DNA of 64,000 bases, from NCBI RefSeq assembly GCF_009604375.1, contig NZ_WEGH01000001.1, forward strand, positions 806,001-870,000, in the 5' to 3' direction. A program made the translations under genes and the position numbers. Source of the stretch: Actinomadura macrotermitis. GTDB lineage: Bacteria > Actinomycetota > Actinomycetes > Streptosporangiales > Streptosporangiaceae. Below are positions 36,629 through 45,042 of this stretch, one piece after another. The notes below the pieces were generated by a model, which was not told where the DNA came from, ran no database searches, and saw nothing but the letters and a program-made list of their open reading frames with translations. Each line of letters opens with the position of its first letter. Within the stretch, counting starts at the first letter, position 1.

Positions 36629-37762
36629 TCAGTGCTGGTTGAAGACGTCGCGGATGCGGGAGAACACCCCGCGCTGCCCCGGCGCGAACTTGCCGGGCGG
36701 GCGCTCCTCGCCGCGCAGCTTGGCCAGGCGGCGCAGCAGCTCCTCCTGCTCCTCGTCCAGCCGGCCGGGGGTCTCCACGGTGACGTGGATGTTGAGGTCG
36801 CCGCGGCCGCTCTCGTTCAGGTGCCGCACGCCCCGCCCGTACAGGGTGATCACCTGGCCGGACTGGGTGCCGGGCTTGATGTCGACCTCCTCGGCGCCGT
36901 CCAGGGTCTCCACGGTGACGCTGGTGCCGAGCGCGGCGGCGGTCATCGGGATCTCCACCGAGCAGTGCAGGTCGTCGCCCTCCCGCTCGAAGATCGGGTG
37001 CGGCTTCTCCACGATCTCCAGGAACAGGTCGCCGGGCGGGCCGCCGCCGGGGCCGACCTCGCCCTCGCCGGCCAGCTGGATGTGGATGCCGTTCTCCACC
37101 CCGGCGGGGATCTTGACCTTGACGGTGCGGCGGGTGCGCACCCGGCCGTCGCCCGAGCACTCCGGGCACGGGGTGCGGATCACGCTGCCGAAGCCGCCGC
37201 ACTGCGGGCAGGGCCGGGCCGTCATGACCTGGCCGAGGAAGGAGCGCTGCACCTGCTGCACCTCGCCGCGGCCGTGGCAGGTGTCGCAGGTGTCGGGGTG
37301 GGTACCCGGCGCGGTGCCCTCGCCCTGGCAGGACGTGCAGGCCACCGCGGTGTCGATGGACAGCTCGCGGGTGGTGCCGAACGCGCTCTCGGCCAGGTCC
37401 AGCTCGACCCGCAGCGTGGCGTTGCGGCCGCGGCGGGCGCGGCTGCGCGGCCCGCGCGAGGCGGCGGTGCCGAAGAAGGCGTCCATGATGTCGCTGAAGG
37501 GGAACCCGGCGCCGCCGAAGCCGGCGCCGGCGCCCGCCCCGCCGCGCGCGAACGGGTCAGCGCCCATGTCGTACATCTCGCGCTTCTGCGGGTCGGAGAG
37601 CACCTCGTAGGCCTGGGTGATCTCCTTGAACCGCTCCTGCGTCTCGGGGTCGGGGTTGACGTCCGGGTGCAGCTCGCGGGCGAGCCGGCGGTATGCCTTC
37701 TTGACCTCGTCCGGGCTGGCGTCCCGCCGGACGCCGAGGGTCGCGTAGTAGTCGTTGGCCAC
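36629..37762 (-). CDS. dnaJ: Chaperone protein DnaJ
   Basis: Type I Hsp40 of 377 aa, the DnaK co-chaperone. It has the J-domain with H-P-D-V near residue 33, a Gly/Phe-rich linker (residues 70-95), four C-X-X-C-X-G-X-G-type zinc repeats (about 138-205: [32 protein letters not shown]) and the C-terminal peptide-binding domains. GTG 37762 starts directly after the hrcA TAA, so both are co-expressed under HrcA control. This is the second dnaJ type (dnaJ2, next to hrcA), separate from the dnaK operon copy. Confidence 0.94.
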   Translation of the reverse strand: MANDYYATLGVRRDASPDEVKKAYRRLARELHPDVNPDPETQERFKEITQAYEVLSDPQKREMYDMGADPFARGGAGAGAGFGGAGFPFSDIMDAFFGTAASRGPRSRARRGRNATLRVELDLAESAFGTTRELSIDTAVACTSCQGEGTAPGTHPDTCDTCHGRGEVQQVQRSFLGQVMTARPCPQCGGFGSVIRTPCPECSGDGRVRTRRTVKVKIPAGVENGIHIQLAGEGEVGPGGGPPGDLFLEIVEKPHPIFEREGDDLHCSVEIPMTAAALGTSVTVETLDGAEEVDIKPGTQSGQVITLYGRGVRHLNESGRGDLNIHVTVETPGRLDEEQEELLRRLAKLRGEERPPGKFAPGQRGVFSRIRDVFNQH

Positions 37763-38776
37763 TTACGACCCCGCCAGAATCTGTCCGACGTAGCGTGCCA
37801 CTGCCCGTACCGCTCCCATCGTGCTGGGGTAATCCATGCGTGTCGGCCCGAGTACTCCGAGGCGGGCCAGCGTCAGGTCGCCGACGCCGTAGTCGGCGGC
37901 GACCACCGAGGTGGATCGGAGCCCCTCGTCGGGGTTCTCGGTGCCGATCCGCACCGTAACAGTAGAGGAGTCGCCGGTCTCACCGAGCAGCCGCATCAGC
38001 ACGACCTGCTCCTCCAGCGCCTCCAGGACGTCGCGCAGGCTCTGTGAGAAGTCCACGTGCGCCAGGTTCGCCGCGCCGGCGAACACGATCTTCTCCTCGT
38101 GCCGGTCGACCAGCGACTCCATCAGCACCGACAGCACCGCCGCGGCGATCGGCCGCTCGTCGGGGCCCACCTTCTCCGGCAGGTCCGACACCGTGGTCGG
38201 GACCTCGGCGAGGCCGCACCCGTCCAGGCTGGTGTTGAGCAGCGCGCGCAGGTGCCCGATCGACTCCTCCGACACCGGGTCGCTGGTCTCGATCAGCCGC
38301 TGCTCCACCCGGCCGGTGTTGGTGATCAGCACCAGCAGCAGCCGCTGCGCGGCGACCGGGACCAGTTCCACGTGGCGGACCGTCGAGCGGGTCAGCGAGG
38401 GGTACTGCACGACCGCGACCTGGCGGGTGAGCTGGGCGAGCAGCCGCACCGTGCGGCCGACGACGTCGTCGAGGTCGTAGGCGCCGCCGAGGAAGGTCTC
38501 GATGGCGCGGCGCTCGGCCGACGACAGCGGCTTGATCTGCGACAGCCGGTCCACGAACAGCCGGTAGCCCTTGTCGGTGGGGACCCGCCCGGCGCTGGTG
38601 TGCGGCTGGGCGATGTAGCCCTGCTCCTCCAGCACCGCCATGTCGTTGCGGATCGTCGCCGAGGACACGCCGAGATTGTGCCGGTCCACCAGAGCCTTGG
38701 AACCGACCGGCTCGTTGGTGGAGACGTAGTCCTCCACGATGGCACGCAGGACAGCGAGTTTCCGGTCGTCGAGCAC
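37763..38776 (-). CDS. hrcA: Heat-inducible transcription repressor HrcA
   Basis: Repressor of class I heat-shock genes, 337 aa. The N-terminal winged helix has [17 protein letters not shown] and [13 protein letters not shown], and the rest is the GAF-like dimerisation domain. GTG 38776 with GGAGG 7 nt upstream fits the family; a longer frame would run into the CIRCE operator. It controls its own operon through the CIRCE element 21 bp upstream. Confidence 0.93.
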   Translation of the reverse strand: MLDDRKLAVLRAIVEDYVSTNEPVGSKALVDRHNLGVSSATIRNDMAVLEEQGYIAQPHTSAGRVPTDKGYRLFVDRLSQIKPLSSAERRAIETFLGGAYDLDDVVGRTVRLLAQLTRQVAVVQYPSLTRSTVRHVELVPVAAQRLLLVLITNTGRVEQRLIETSDPVSEESIGHLRALLNTSLDGCGLAEVPTTVSDLPEKVGPDERPIAAAVLSVLMESLVDRHEEKIVFAGAANLAHVDFSQSLRDVLEALEEQVVLMRLLGETGDSSTVTVRIGTENPDEGLRSTSVVAADYGVGDLTLARLGVLGPTRMDYPSTMGAVRAVARYVGQILAGS

Positions 38777-38797
38777 GTGGTCACCTCCTGCCCCGTA

Positions 38798-38824
38798 CTG
38801 GCACTCCATCCTTATGAGTGCCAA
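38798..38824. promoter_or_regulatory. CIRCE operator
   Basis: CTGGCACTC-N9-GAGTGCCAA, matching the known CIRCE form TTAGCACTC-N9-GAGTGCTAA with exact spacing, 21 bp before the hrcA start. HrcA should bind here to repress hrcA-dnaJ-rsmE at normal temperature. Confidence 0.88.
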
Positions 38825-38890
38825 GTGTACGGCCCGCCGGGGACACTCTGGAGATGCCGGCGGGCCACCCGGTCGTTAGGGTCGGGTCCC

Positions 38891-39709
38891 ATGGCGAGTC
38901 GCGACTATGGCGAGGACGTGCTGGCGGGCGACTGGCGGCGGCCCCGCAAGGGGATGATCCCCCAGATCCCGGCCGAACCCGGGCTGGTCGCCGAGGATCC
39001 CGGCAGCGGGTTCTGCGGCGCCGTCGTCGGGTGCGACAAGTTCGGGGTGACGCTGGAGGACCGCTTCGGCAAGCGCCGTGTGTTCCCGCTCACCCAGGCC
39101 GGATTCCTGATCGACGGCAGGCCGGTGACGCTGGTGCGGCCCGCGGCGGCGGCGCCCGCGCGCCCGGCGCGGTCGGCGTCCGGCTCGATCGCCGTCCGGG
39201 GGGTGCGCGCCCAGGTGGCCAAGGAGAGCCGCATCTACGTCGAGGGCGTGCACGACGCCGAGCTGGTCGAGAAGATCTGGGGCCACGACCTGCGCGTCGA
39301 GGGCGTGGTGGTGGAGTACCTGGAGGGCGTGGACGACCTGCCCGCCATCGTGGCCGAGTTCGGCCCCGGCGAGGACCGCCGGCTCGGCGTGCTGGTCGAC
39401 CACCTGGTGCCCGGCTCCAAGGAGAGCCGCATCGCGGCCCAGGTGACCTCCCCGTACGTGCTGGTCGCCGGCCATCCGTTCATCGACGTGTGGGAGGCGG
39501 TCAAGCCCGCCGCCGTCGGCATTTCGGCCTGGCCGCGCGTGCCCCGCGGCGTACCCTGGAAGGAGGGCGTGCTGGAGGCGCTCGGCTGGGGGGAGGACAC
39601 GGGCGCGGCCTGGAAGCGGATCCTCGGCTCGGTCTCCAGCTACACCGACCTTGAACCGGCCCTGCTGGGCCGCGTCGAGGAGCTCATCGACTTCGTGACC
39701 GTCCCTTAG
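38891..39709 (+). CDS. DUF3097 family protein
   Basis: A 272-aa protein of the actinobacterial DUF3097 family. Landmarks are P-R-K-G-M-I-P-Q-I-P-A-E-P-G near residue 20, the strand K-E-S-R-I-Y-V-E-G-V-H-D-A-E-L-V-E-K-I-W-G and L-G-V-L-V-D-H-L-V-P-G-S-K-E-S. The V-E-G-V-H-D-A-E and V-D-H-L pair resembles a Toprim-like metal site, so a nucleic-acid or nucleotide role is possible but unproven. TAGGGT ends 8 nt before ATG 38891, suggesting a leaderless mRNA. It is divergent from hrcA, as in related genomes. Confidence 0.8.
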   Translation: MASRDYGEDVLAGDWRRPRKGMIPQIPAEPGLVAEDPGSGFCGAVVGCDKFGVTLEDRFGKRRVFPLTQAGFLIDGRPVTLVRPAAAAPARPARSASGSIAVRGVRAQVAKESRIYVEGVHDAELVEKIWGHDLRVEGVVVEYLEGVDDLPAIVAEFGPGEDRRLGVLVDHLVPGSKESRIAAQVTSPYVLVAGHPFIDVWEAVKPAAVGISAWPRVPRGVPWKEGVLEALGWGEDTGAAWKRILGSVSSYTDLEPALLGRVEELIDFVTVP

Positions 39710-39737
39710 CTCCTCCCGGACCGAACAGGAGCGTGCG

Positions 39738-40223
39738 ATGACGTACGGACCCCCCACCGGCGGGCCGGACCACGGTCAGGATCACGGGCAGCAGGGCTAC
39801 GGCCAGGAGGGCCACGGCCAGTACCCCGGTTACGAGCAGTACCCCGGCCACGGGCGGCAGCCGGGGCAGATGCAGTACTACGGCGGCGGGCCGGGCCCGA
39901 CCTCCGACGAGCGCACCTGGGGCCTGCTGTGCCACCTCGGCCAGTTCCTGGTCGGGCTGCTCGCGCCGCTGATCGTCTACCTGACCAAGAAGGACGAGTC
40001 GCCGTTCCTGCGGCACCACGGCGCGCAGGGGCTGAACTTCGCCGTCACCCAGCTGGTCTACTTCGTCGTCAACTTCATCCTGATCTTCCTGATCATCGGC
40101 ATCTTCACGATGATCGCGCTGGCCATCGCGCAGGTGGTGTTCCTGATCCTGGCGGCGGTCGCGGCCAACCGGGGCGAGTGGTACACCTTCCCGTCGTTCA
40201 TGGCGTGGCCGATGTTCCGCTGA
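39738..40223 (+). CDS. DUF4870 membrane protein
   Basis: A 161-aa protein. The first 58 residues are a Gly/Gln/Tyr/His-rich disordered tail (G-Q-Q-G-Y-G-Q type repeats), then the DUF4870 domain: D-E-R-T-W-G-L-L-C-H-L, L-A-P-L-I-V-Y-L-T-K-K-D, F-L-R-H-H-G-A-Q-G-L-N-F and two to three C-terminal helices. Function of the family is unknown. A paralogue is encoded at 44527-45036. It follows DUF3097 by 28 bp. Its stop codon is part of a palindrome shared with hemW. Confidence 0.8.
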   Translation: MTYGPPTGGPDHGQDHGQQGYGQEGHGQYPGYEQYPGHGRQPGQMQYYGGGPGPTSDERTWGLLCHLGQFLVGLLAPLIVYLTKKDESPFLRHHGAQGLNFAVTQLVYFVVNFILIFLIIGIFTMIALAIAQVVFLILAAVAANRGEWYTFPSFMAWPMFR

Positions 40224-40236
40224 GCCCGCGGGCTCA
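40221..40236. terminator. Palindrome containing both convergent stop codons
   Basis: TGAGCCCGCGGGCTCA is a perfect 16-bp palindrome. Its left TGA is the DUF4870 stop and, on the other strand, its right end is the hemW TGA. It is the only candidate terminator between the two genes, though the hairpin would have no loop unless inner pairs open. Confidence 0.45.
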
Positions 40237-41442
40237 GGTCAGGTCGCGCACCACGGCGTCGGCGAGCAGGCGCCCGCGCAGGGTGAGCACCGCGCGGCCG
40301 TCCTCGTAAGGGCCGGGCTCGATCAGCCCCTCGGCGATCGCGCGGCGGGCCGCGGCGTCGTCCAGCAGCCCGGCCGGGCAGCCGCCGGCCAGCCGCAGCT
40401 CCAGCATGATCCGCTCGATGTGCCGGTCGGCGTCGTCCAGGACCTCGCGGGCGTGCGCGGGCGTGGTGCCCTCGGCGAGCCGGGCGGCGTAGGCCGCCGG
40501 GTGCTTGACGTTCCACCAGCGGGTGCCGCCGACGTGGCTGTGCGCGCCGGGCCCGACGCCCCACCAGTCGGCGCCGGTCCAGTAGAGCAGGTTGTGGCGG
40601 CAGGCGGCGTCGTCGCTCGCGGCCCAGTTGGAGATCTCGTACCAGCGCAGGCCGTGCGCCGACAGCAGCTCCTCGGCCATCAGGTAGCGGTCGGCCATGG
40701 CGTCGTCGTCGGGGGCGGTCAGCTCGCCGCGGCGGACCCGCGCGGCCAGCCGGGTGCCCTCCTCCACGATCAGCGCGTACGCCGAGACGTGGTCGGGGCC
40801 GCAGGCCAGGGCCGCCTCCAGCGAGGCGCGCCAGTCGTCGTCGCTCTCCCCCGGCGTGCCGTAGATCAGGTCGAGGTTGACGTGCTCGAAGCCCGCCGCG
40901 CGGGTCCACTCCACCACCTGCGGGACGCGGCCGGGGGTGTGCGTGCGGTCCAGGACGGCCAGGACGTGCTCGCGGGCGCTCTGCATGCCGTAGGAGACCC
41001 GGGTGAACCCGGCCTCGCGCAGCCCGCCGAGGTAGGCCGCGTCCACCGACTCGGGGTTGGCCTCGGTGGTGACCTCCGCGCCCGGCGCGAGGCCGAACTC
41101 GGCGTCGATCGCGGCCAGCACCCGGCCGAGGTCGTCCGGGGAGAGCAGCGTCGGGGTGCCGCCGCCGACGAACACCGTCTGGACGGGCAGCTCGGCGTCG
41201 CCGAGCACCCGCCGCGCCATCCGCACCTCGGCGATCGCGGTCTCGGCGTAGGAGTCGCGGCTCGCGCCCGGCCCGAGCTCGGTCGCGGTGTAGGTGTTGA
41301 AGTCGCAGTATCCGCAGCGCGTCACGCAGAAGGGGACGTGCACGTAGAAGGCGAACGGGCGCGTGCCGAGCCCCTCCAGCGCGCTGCGGGGCAGCGCGCC
41401 GTCGGCGGGCACGGGGTCGCCATCGGGCAGGGTCGCGGGCAC
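40234..41442 (-). CDS. hemW: Radical SAM haem chaperone HemW
   Basis: HemN-like radical SAM protein of 402 aa, HemW branch, which binds haem and transfers it to target enzymes rather than oxidising coproporphyrinogen. The iron-sulfur motif is C-V-T-R-C-G-Y-C (Cys39, 43, 46) preceded by F-Y-V-H-V-P-F, and F-V-G-G-G-T-P-T and N-L-D-L-I-Y-G-T-P-G follow. The usual HemN extra Cys after the cluster is replaced by Asp-Phe-Asn (Y-C-D-F-N), which supports HemW. GTG 41442 is the most upstream good start; a start at a later Met cannot be excluded. Confidence 0.88.
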   Translation of the reverse strand: MPATLPDGDPVPADGALPRSALEGLGTRPFAFYVHVPFCVTRCGYCDFNTYTATELGPGASRDSYAETAIAEVRMARRVLGDAELPVQTVFVGGGTPTLLSPDDLGRVLAAIDAEFGLAPGAEVTTEANPESVDAAYLGGLREAGFTRVSYGMQSAREHVLAVLDRTHTPGRVPQVVEWTRAAGFEHVNLDLIYGTPGESDDDWRASLEAALACGPDHVSAYALIVEEGTRLAARVRRGELTAPDDDAMADRYLMAEELLSAHGLRWYEISNWAASDDAACRHNLLYWTGADWWGVGPGAHSHVGGTRWWNVKHPAAYAARLAEGTTPAHAREVLDDADRHIERIMLELRLAGGCPAGLLDDAAARRAIAEGLIEPGPYEDGRAVLTLRGRLLADAVVRDLT

Positions 41443-41484
41443 CCCCCAAGTCTGCCCTGCCTGCGGCGCTGCTCGGGCCGGTGC

Positions 41485-41928
41485 TCAGCCCTCGCCCGCC
41501 AGGCGGGCGCGGAGCCAGCCGGGGATGTGCTCGTCGCTGCGGGGGAACCGGTCCAGGTCGGCCTGGAAGGCCGCGGAGGTGAGGGGCGGGTTGAAGCCGG
41601 GCTCGCCGTCGTAGTCGAACTCGGCGCTGTAGCGGCCGGAGCGCTCCACCTCCAGGCGGGCGGTGAACCAGGCGCCCTTGTCCTGCCGGTACATGACGCG
41701 GCGCAGCTCGTCCATCTTGCCCATCGCCTGCCCGGGGGGCATGGAGGTGCGGGTGGCGCCGGACGCGTCGACGATCTCGAAGAGCACGCTGTCGATCCCG
41801 ACGATCGCGCGGAACTCGAAGCCGAGCCGCTCCCAGCCGAAGGGGGCCGCCGCGCGCAGCGCGCGCACGGCGCCGTTCACCATCTCCCGCTCTTTGGCGG
41901 AACGCAGAACCTGATCTGCGTGGGTCAC
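41485..41928 (-). CDS. YezG/DUF600-like immunity-type protein
   Basis: A 147-aa soluble protein. The pattern G-W-E-R-L-G-F-E-F-R-A-I-V, R-V-M-Y-R-Q-D-K-G-A-W-F-T-A, G-R-Y-S-A-E-F-D-Y-D-G-E-P and a C-terminal F-P-R-S-D-E-H-I-P-G-W-L matches the YezG/DUF600 family, many members of which are immunity proteins for polymorphic toxins. No toxin gene with a recognisable domain is adjacent, so it may be an orphan immunity or a housekeeping relative. GTG 41928 has GGAGG 8 nt upstream. Confidence 0.65.
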   Translation of the reverse strand: MTHADQVLRSAKEREMVNGAVRALRAAAPFGWERLGFEFRAIVGIDSVLFEIVDASGATRTSMPPGQAMGKMDELRRVMYRQDKGAWFTARLEVERSGRYSAEFDYDGEPGFNPPLTSAAFQADLDRFPRSDEHIPGWLRARLAGEG

Positions 41929-42076
41929 GCGCGGAACCTCCGGAACGTTCGCCTGCCGTTGCGCTCCGACCGTACCCGCATATCCGCGCAGGCCAGCGGA
42001 GGTCGGCCGTGTCGCGGGCCGGCCCCGCCGGACGATCATGGCGTGCCGGCCCGGGCGGTCGGATAGGGTCGGCCGG

Positions 42077-42970
42077 ATGGTGGAAGGCGGCAAGCCCGGG
42101 CACGGGCCGGTCAGATACGGGCGGGTGCCCGCGCGGGTACTGCTGCGCGGCGGCCCGGACGGCTGGCACTACGAGATCGTCGACGACAAGGACGGCCGCG
42201 AGCGCGTCGCGCTGCCGGGGCCGGGCACCGGCTGGGCGCCGGCGCACCGCCGCGACCCCGAGCCGGCCTGGTGGCCGCGCCGCCTCGCCGAGACCGCCGA
42301 GGGCCTCCGCCTGGTCGTCGAGCACGCGCTGACCGACCGGGTGTTCGCCGAGCTCGGCGTCGAGGCCGCCATCTCCTGGTTCGCGGTGGACGAGCCCGCC
42401 GAGTGGGAGGGCCTGGTCACGCTGCGCGACCCCGACCCGGCCCGCTTCCCGGGCGAGGTCGCCCCCTACGCGGTGGTGCTGGAGCCGGGGCGCGGCGCCG
42501 TCCTGCCGGACGCGCACCTGCTGTTCTCCACGCTCGCCTCCGACGTGCCGGCGGCGCTGGAGGCGGTCGCGCAGCGCTGCGGCAGCCCGCCCGCGACCTC
42601 CTCGTTCCTCTGCGGCTACCAGGAGCACCTCAGCGTGCGGATCGGCCGGGGCTCGCTGTCGGCGGCGTCCGCCCGCGGCCCCGACGGGGTGGCGCGGGTG
42701 GCGTGGATCTACGGCGAGCGCGCGGCGGGCTGGGGCGGCAACCCCGAGCTGCGGCTCCGGCTGGACGGCGTCGACCTGCTGGACGAGCCCGCCGCCGACG
42801 TCGTCGCGCTGTTCCGCGACCTCGGCCACGAGGTGCTGCAGAACGGTTTCCGGGCGCTGCTGCCCGCGCTCGGGGTGAGGCTGTACGCGTCCGGGGGCGG
42901 CCGGGCGCCCGGCCGGTTCATCGGCGTCTCGCTCCAGTTCCCCGCGCCGCCCGGCGCCGGGTATAGATGA
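42077..42970 (+). CDS. Protein of unknown function, 297 aa
   Basis: I do not recognise this family. It has no signal peptide or membrane helix, and the early part holds a beta-rich R-V-P-A-R-V-L-L-R-G-G-P-D-G-W-H-Y-E segment. Long Asp/Glu-rich and Trp-containing stretches suggest a soluble protein. A possible ligand or nucleotide motif is not visible. TAGGGT ends 7 nt before ATG 42077, so a leaderless mRNA is likely. It is divergent from the YezG-like gene, so the two may be functionally linked, but that is inference. Confidence 0.62.
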   Translation: MVEGGKPGHGPVRYGRVPARVLLRGGPDGWHYEIVDDKDGRERVALPGPGTGWAPAHRRDPEPAWWPRRLAETAEGLRLVVEHALTDRVFAELGVEAAISWFAVDEPAEWEGLVTLRDPDPARFPGEVAPYAVVLEPGRGAVLPDAHLLFSTLASDVPAALEAVAQRCGSPPATSSFLCGYQEHLSVRIGRGSLSAASARGPDGVARVAWIYGERAAGWGGNPELRLRLDGVDLLDEPAADVVALFRDLGHEVLQNGFRALLPALGVRLYASGGGRAPGRFIGVSLQFPAPPGAGYR

Positions 42971-43049
42971 CCCCCGTCAACGGATCCGTCACCCGCGGGG
43001 AATCCGATCTTCACCGGAACGCGATCGCGTCCCCCTAACGTCGCGGGGC

Positions 43050-44438
43050 ATGAGAAGCCGCGCGCGTTACGCCGCTTTCGGCCTGTCCGGCGCCCTCCTC
43101 GGCGCTCCCCTCCTGGTCTCCCCCGCCGCCGCCGCACCGGGCACCCTGGTCGTCGAGCGCGGCGGCCCCGCCCGCACCCTGCGCTTCACCGCCGGCCACG
43201 CGGGCGAGGCGGTCATCGGGTTCACCGCCGCCGCGCCGGGCGTCTCCTGGGCGCGCAAGGGCGCCGAGGCCGCCGTCGTGTCGTTCTCGGTGGACGGGCG
43301 GCACGTCACCGACCTGGTGGTGCCGTCCGCCGACGGCGTCGCGCGCAGCCTCGGGCTCGGGCCGGTCGGGCCGGGCGCGCACACGGTGACGCTGCGGTTC
43401 GCGCGCGGCAGCGCCCCGGCGGCGCGGCGCGTCGTCCTCACCCGCCCGGCGGTGCGGCTGCCCGGCGGCGACCAGGCCGTGCTGCGGCACGCGCCGGTCG
43501 TGGTCGGCCGGACCGGCTGGCCGTTCGGCGACCCGTACCAGAACGCGCGGACCGACACCCCGCTGGTCGCCTGGCACGAGTCGCGCCCGGCGGCCGGCGG
43601 CCACCGGGTCCTGGAGTACTCGCTGGTGTGGAGCAACGAGGACGGCGGCACCGACACCCCGGCGCTGATGTCGCGCTGGGGCCGCTCCACCGACATCGAG
43701 TGGGTGTACCGGGTCGAGGTGGACGCCGCCGGGCGGCGCGTGCCCGACACCGGCGTCTACCAGGCGCCGCTGCACCAGACGCTGAGGTTCACCGGCCGCT
43801 ACGAGGGCGACCACCCGGTGCTGCAGACCTGCACCGACAACAACAACATGTGCGACGTGGTGTCGCCGAACGCGCCGCTGCGGTTCCTGCCGGACGCCTC
43901 GGCGACCCGCCCCGCCGACCGCGCCCGCGAAGTGATCATGGACCGGAACCCGTGGACGTACCGGGTGGCGGCGCAGGAACTGGTCCGCGAGGGCAAGATC
44001 GAGAAGCGGCCCGATCCCGCGACCAAGGCCGTCGGCGACCCGCGCACCTACCTGTTCGTGGAGTACACCAGGACCGCCGGCGCCGCGACGGGGCAGGGCT
44101 CGGCGCCCGGCGTCGCGCTCGGGGTGCGGCTGAAGGCGGACCCGTCGCGGCTGTACCGGTCCGACCACGGCGACCGCAGCGTGGCGATCGACCGGGACGG
44201 CGCCGTCGCGACCACGGTCGAGCTGCCGGCCGGCACCTCCGTCGGCGACATCGCGAGCGTCGAGGCGCTGCGGACGCCGGTCGGGTCCGGCGACAACGGC
44301 GCGCCGGTGACGGTGACCTCGGTCCATCGCGGGTTCTTCCTGGACCGGGCCTACCTGCCGCGGCCCTCGGCGATCCGCTGGACGGGCGCGGCGACGCTGA
44401 CCGGGGCGCGGCCGACGGCGGTGCTCTGGCGGAACTGA
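43050..44438 (+). CDS. Secreted protein of unknown function, 462 aa
   Basis: An exported protein with a signal peptide (A-A-A-A-P cleavage region near residue 29). The mature protein begins with a beta-sandwich-like region and contains a C-T-D-N-N-N-M-C pair that can form a disulfide and may bind calcium. It has no known enzyme motif. I could not place it in a named family. It is monocistronic, and the following DUF4870 gene is on the same strand 88 bp downstream with its own RBS. Confidence 0.7.
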   Translation: MRSRARYAAFGLSGALLGAPLLVSPAAAAPGTLVVERGGPARTLRFTAGHAGEAVIGFTAAAPGVSWARKGAEAAVVSFSVDGRHVTDLVVPSADGVARSLGLGPVGPGAHTVTLRFARGSAPAARRVVLTRPAVRLPGGDQAVLRHAPVVVGRTGWPFGDPYQNARTDTPLVAWHESRPAAGGHRVLEYSLVWSNEDGGTDTPALMSRWGRSTDIEWVYRVEVDAAGRRVPDTGVYQAPLHQTLRFTGRYEGDHPVLQTCTDNNNMCDVVSPNAPLRFLPDASATRPADRAREVIMDRNPWTYRVAAQELVREGKIEKRPDPATKAVGDPRTYLFVEYTRTAGAATGQGSAPGVALGVRLKADPSRLYRSDHGDRSVAIDRDGAVATTVELPAGTSVGDIASVEALRTPVGSGDNGAPVTVTSVHRGFFLDRAYLPRPSAIRWTGAATLTGARPTAVLWRN

Positions 44439-44526
44439 CCCGGGCGGGGGAACCCGTGAACCGCCGGTGCGTCCGAGTAGTCGTAGACTTCGAAATCACC
44501 TCGAAGCCCTTGGAGAGGACGCCCTC

Positions 44527-45036
44527 ATGGCCTACGGGCCTCCCCCGTCACCGGGCCGCCACGGCGGCCGGCAGCAGCACGGCCAGCCGCAGTACGGGCA
44601 GCAGCAGCCCGCGTGGCAGCAGCAACAGCAGCAGCAACCGCCCGCCTGGCAGCAGCAGGCGCAGCAGCCCCGGCAGGCCGCCCCGCCCATGCCCGAGCAC
44701 TTCGGTCCCGTCGGCGACGACGAGAAGTCCTGGGCGATCATGGCCTACGTGGGCCAGTTCCTGGTCGGCGCGATCGCCCCGGCCGTCGTCTACCTCGGCA
44801 AGGCCCGCACCCCGTTCATCCGGCGGCACGCCGCGCAGGGCCTGAACATGGGCATCGCGGCGATCGTCGTCTGGTTCGTCGGGCTGCTGCTGATGTTCGC
44901 CCTGGAGGCGCTCATCTGGATCCCGGTGATCTACAGCGCGCTGATCATGGCGGCGCTGGTGTGGGCGGCGATCGCGGCCAACCGCGGCGAGTTCCGCAAG
45001 GTGCCCGCCGTGCTGGCCTGGCCCCTGATCAAGTAG
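44527..45036 (+). CDS. DUF4870 membrane protein with Gln-rich N-terminus
   Basis: A 169-aa paralogue of the protein at 39738. The N-terminal 75 residues are a Gln/Pro repeat tail (runs of Q-Q-Q-Q-Q), then D-D-E-K-S-W-A-I-M-A-Y-V-G-Q-F-L, P-F-I-R-R-H-A-A-Q-G-L-N, and the same three-helix core. The GGAGAGGA RBS supports ATG 44527. Two copies 4.3 kb apart suggest an old duplication. It ends 6 bp before the convergent Uma2 gene. Confidence 0.78.
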   Translation: MAYGPPPSPGRHGGRQQHGQPQYGQQQPAWQQQQQQQPPAWQQQAQQPRQAAPPMPEHFGPVGDDEKSWAIMAYVGQFLVGAIAPAVVYLGKARTPFIRRHAAQGLNMGIAAIVVWFVGLLLMFALEALIWIPVIYSALIMAALVWAAIAANRGEFRKVPAVLAWPLIK

Positions 45037-45042
45037 CGCCGG

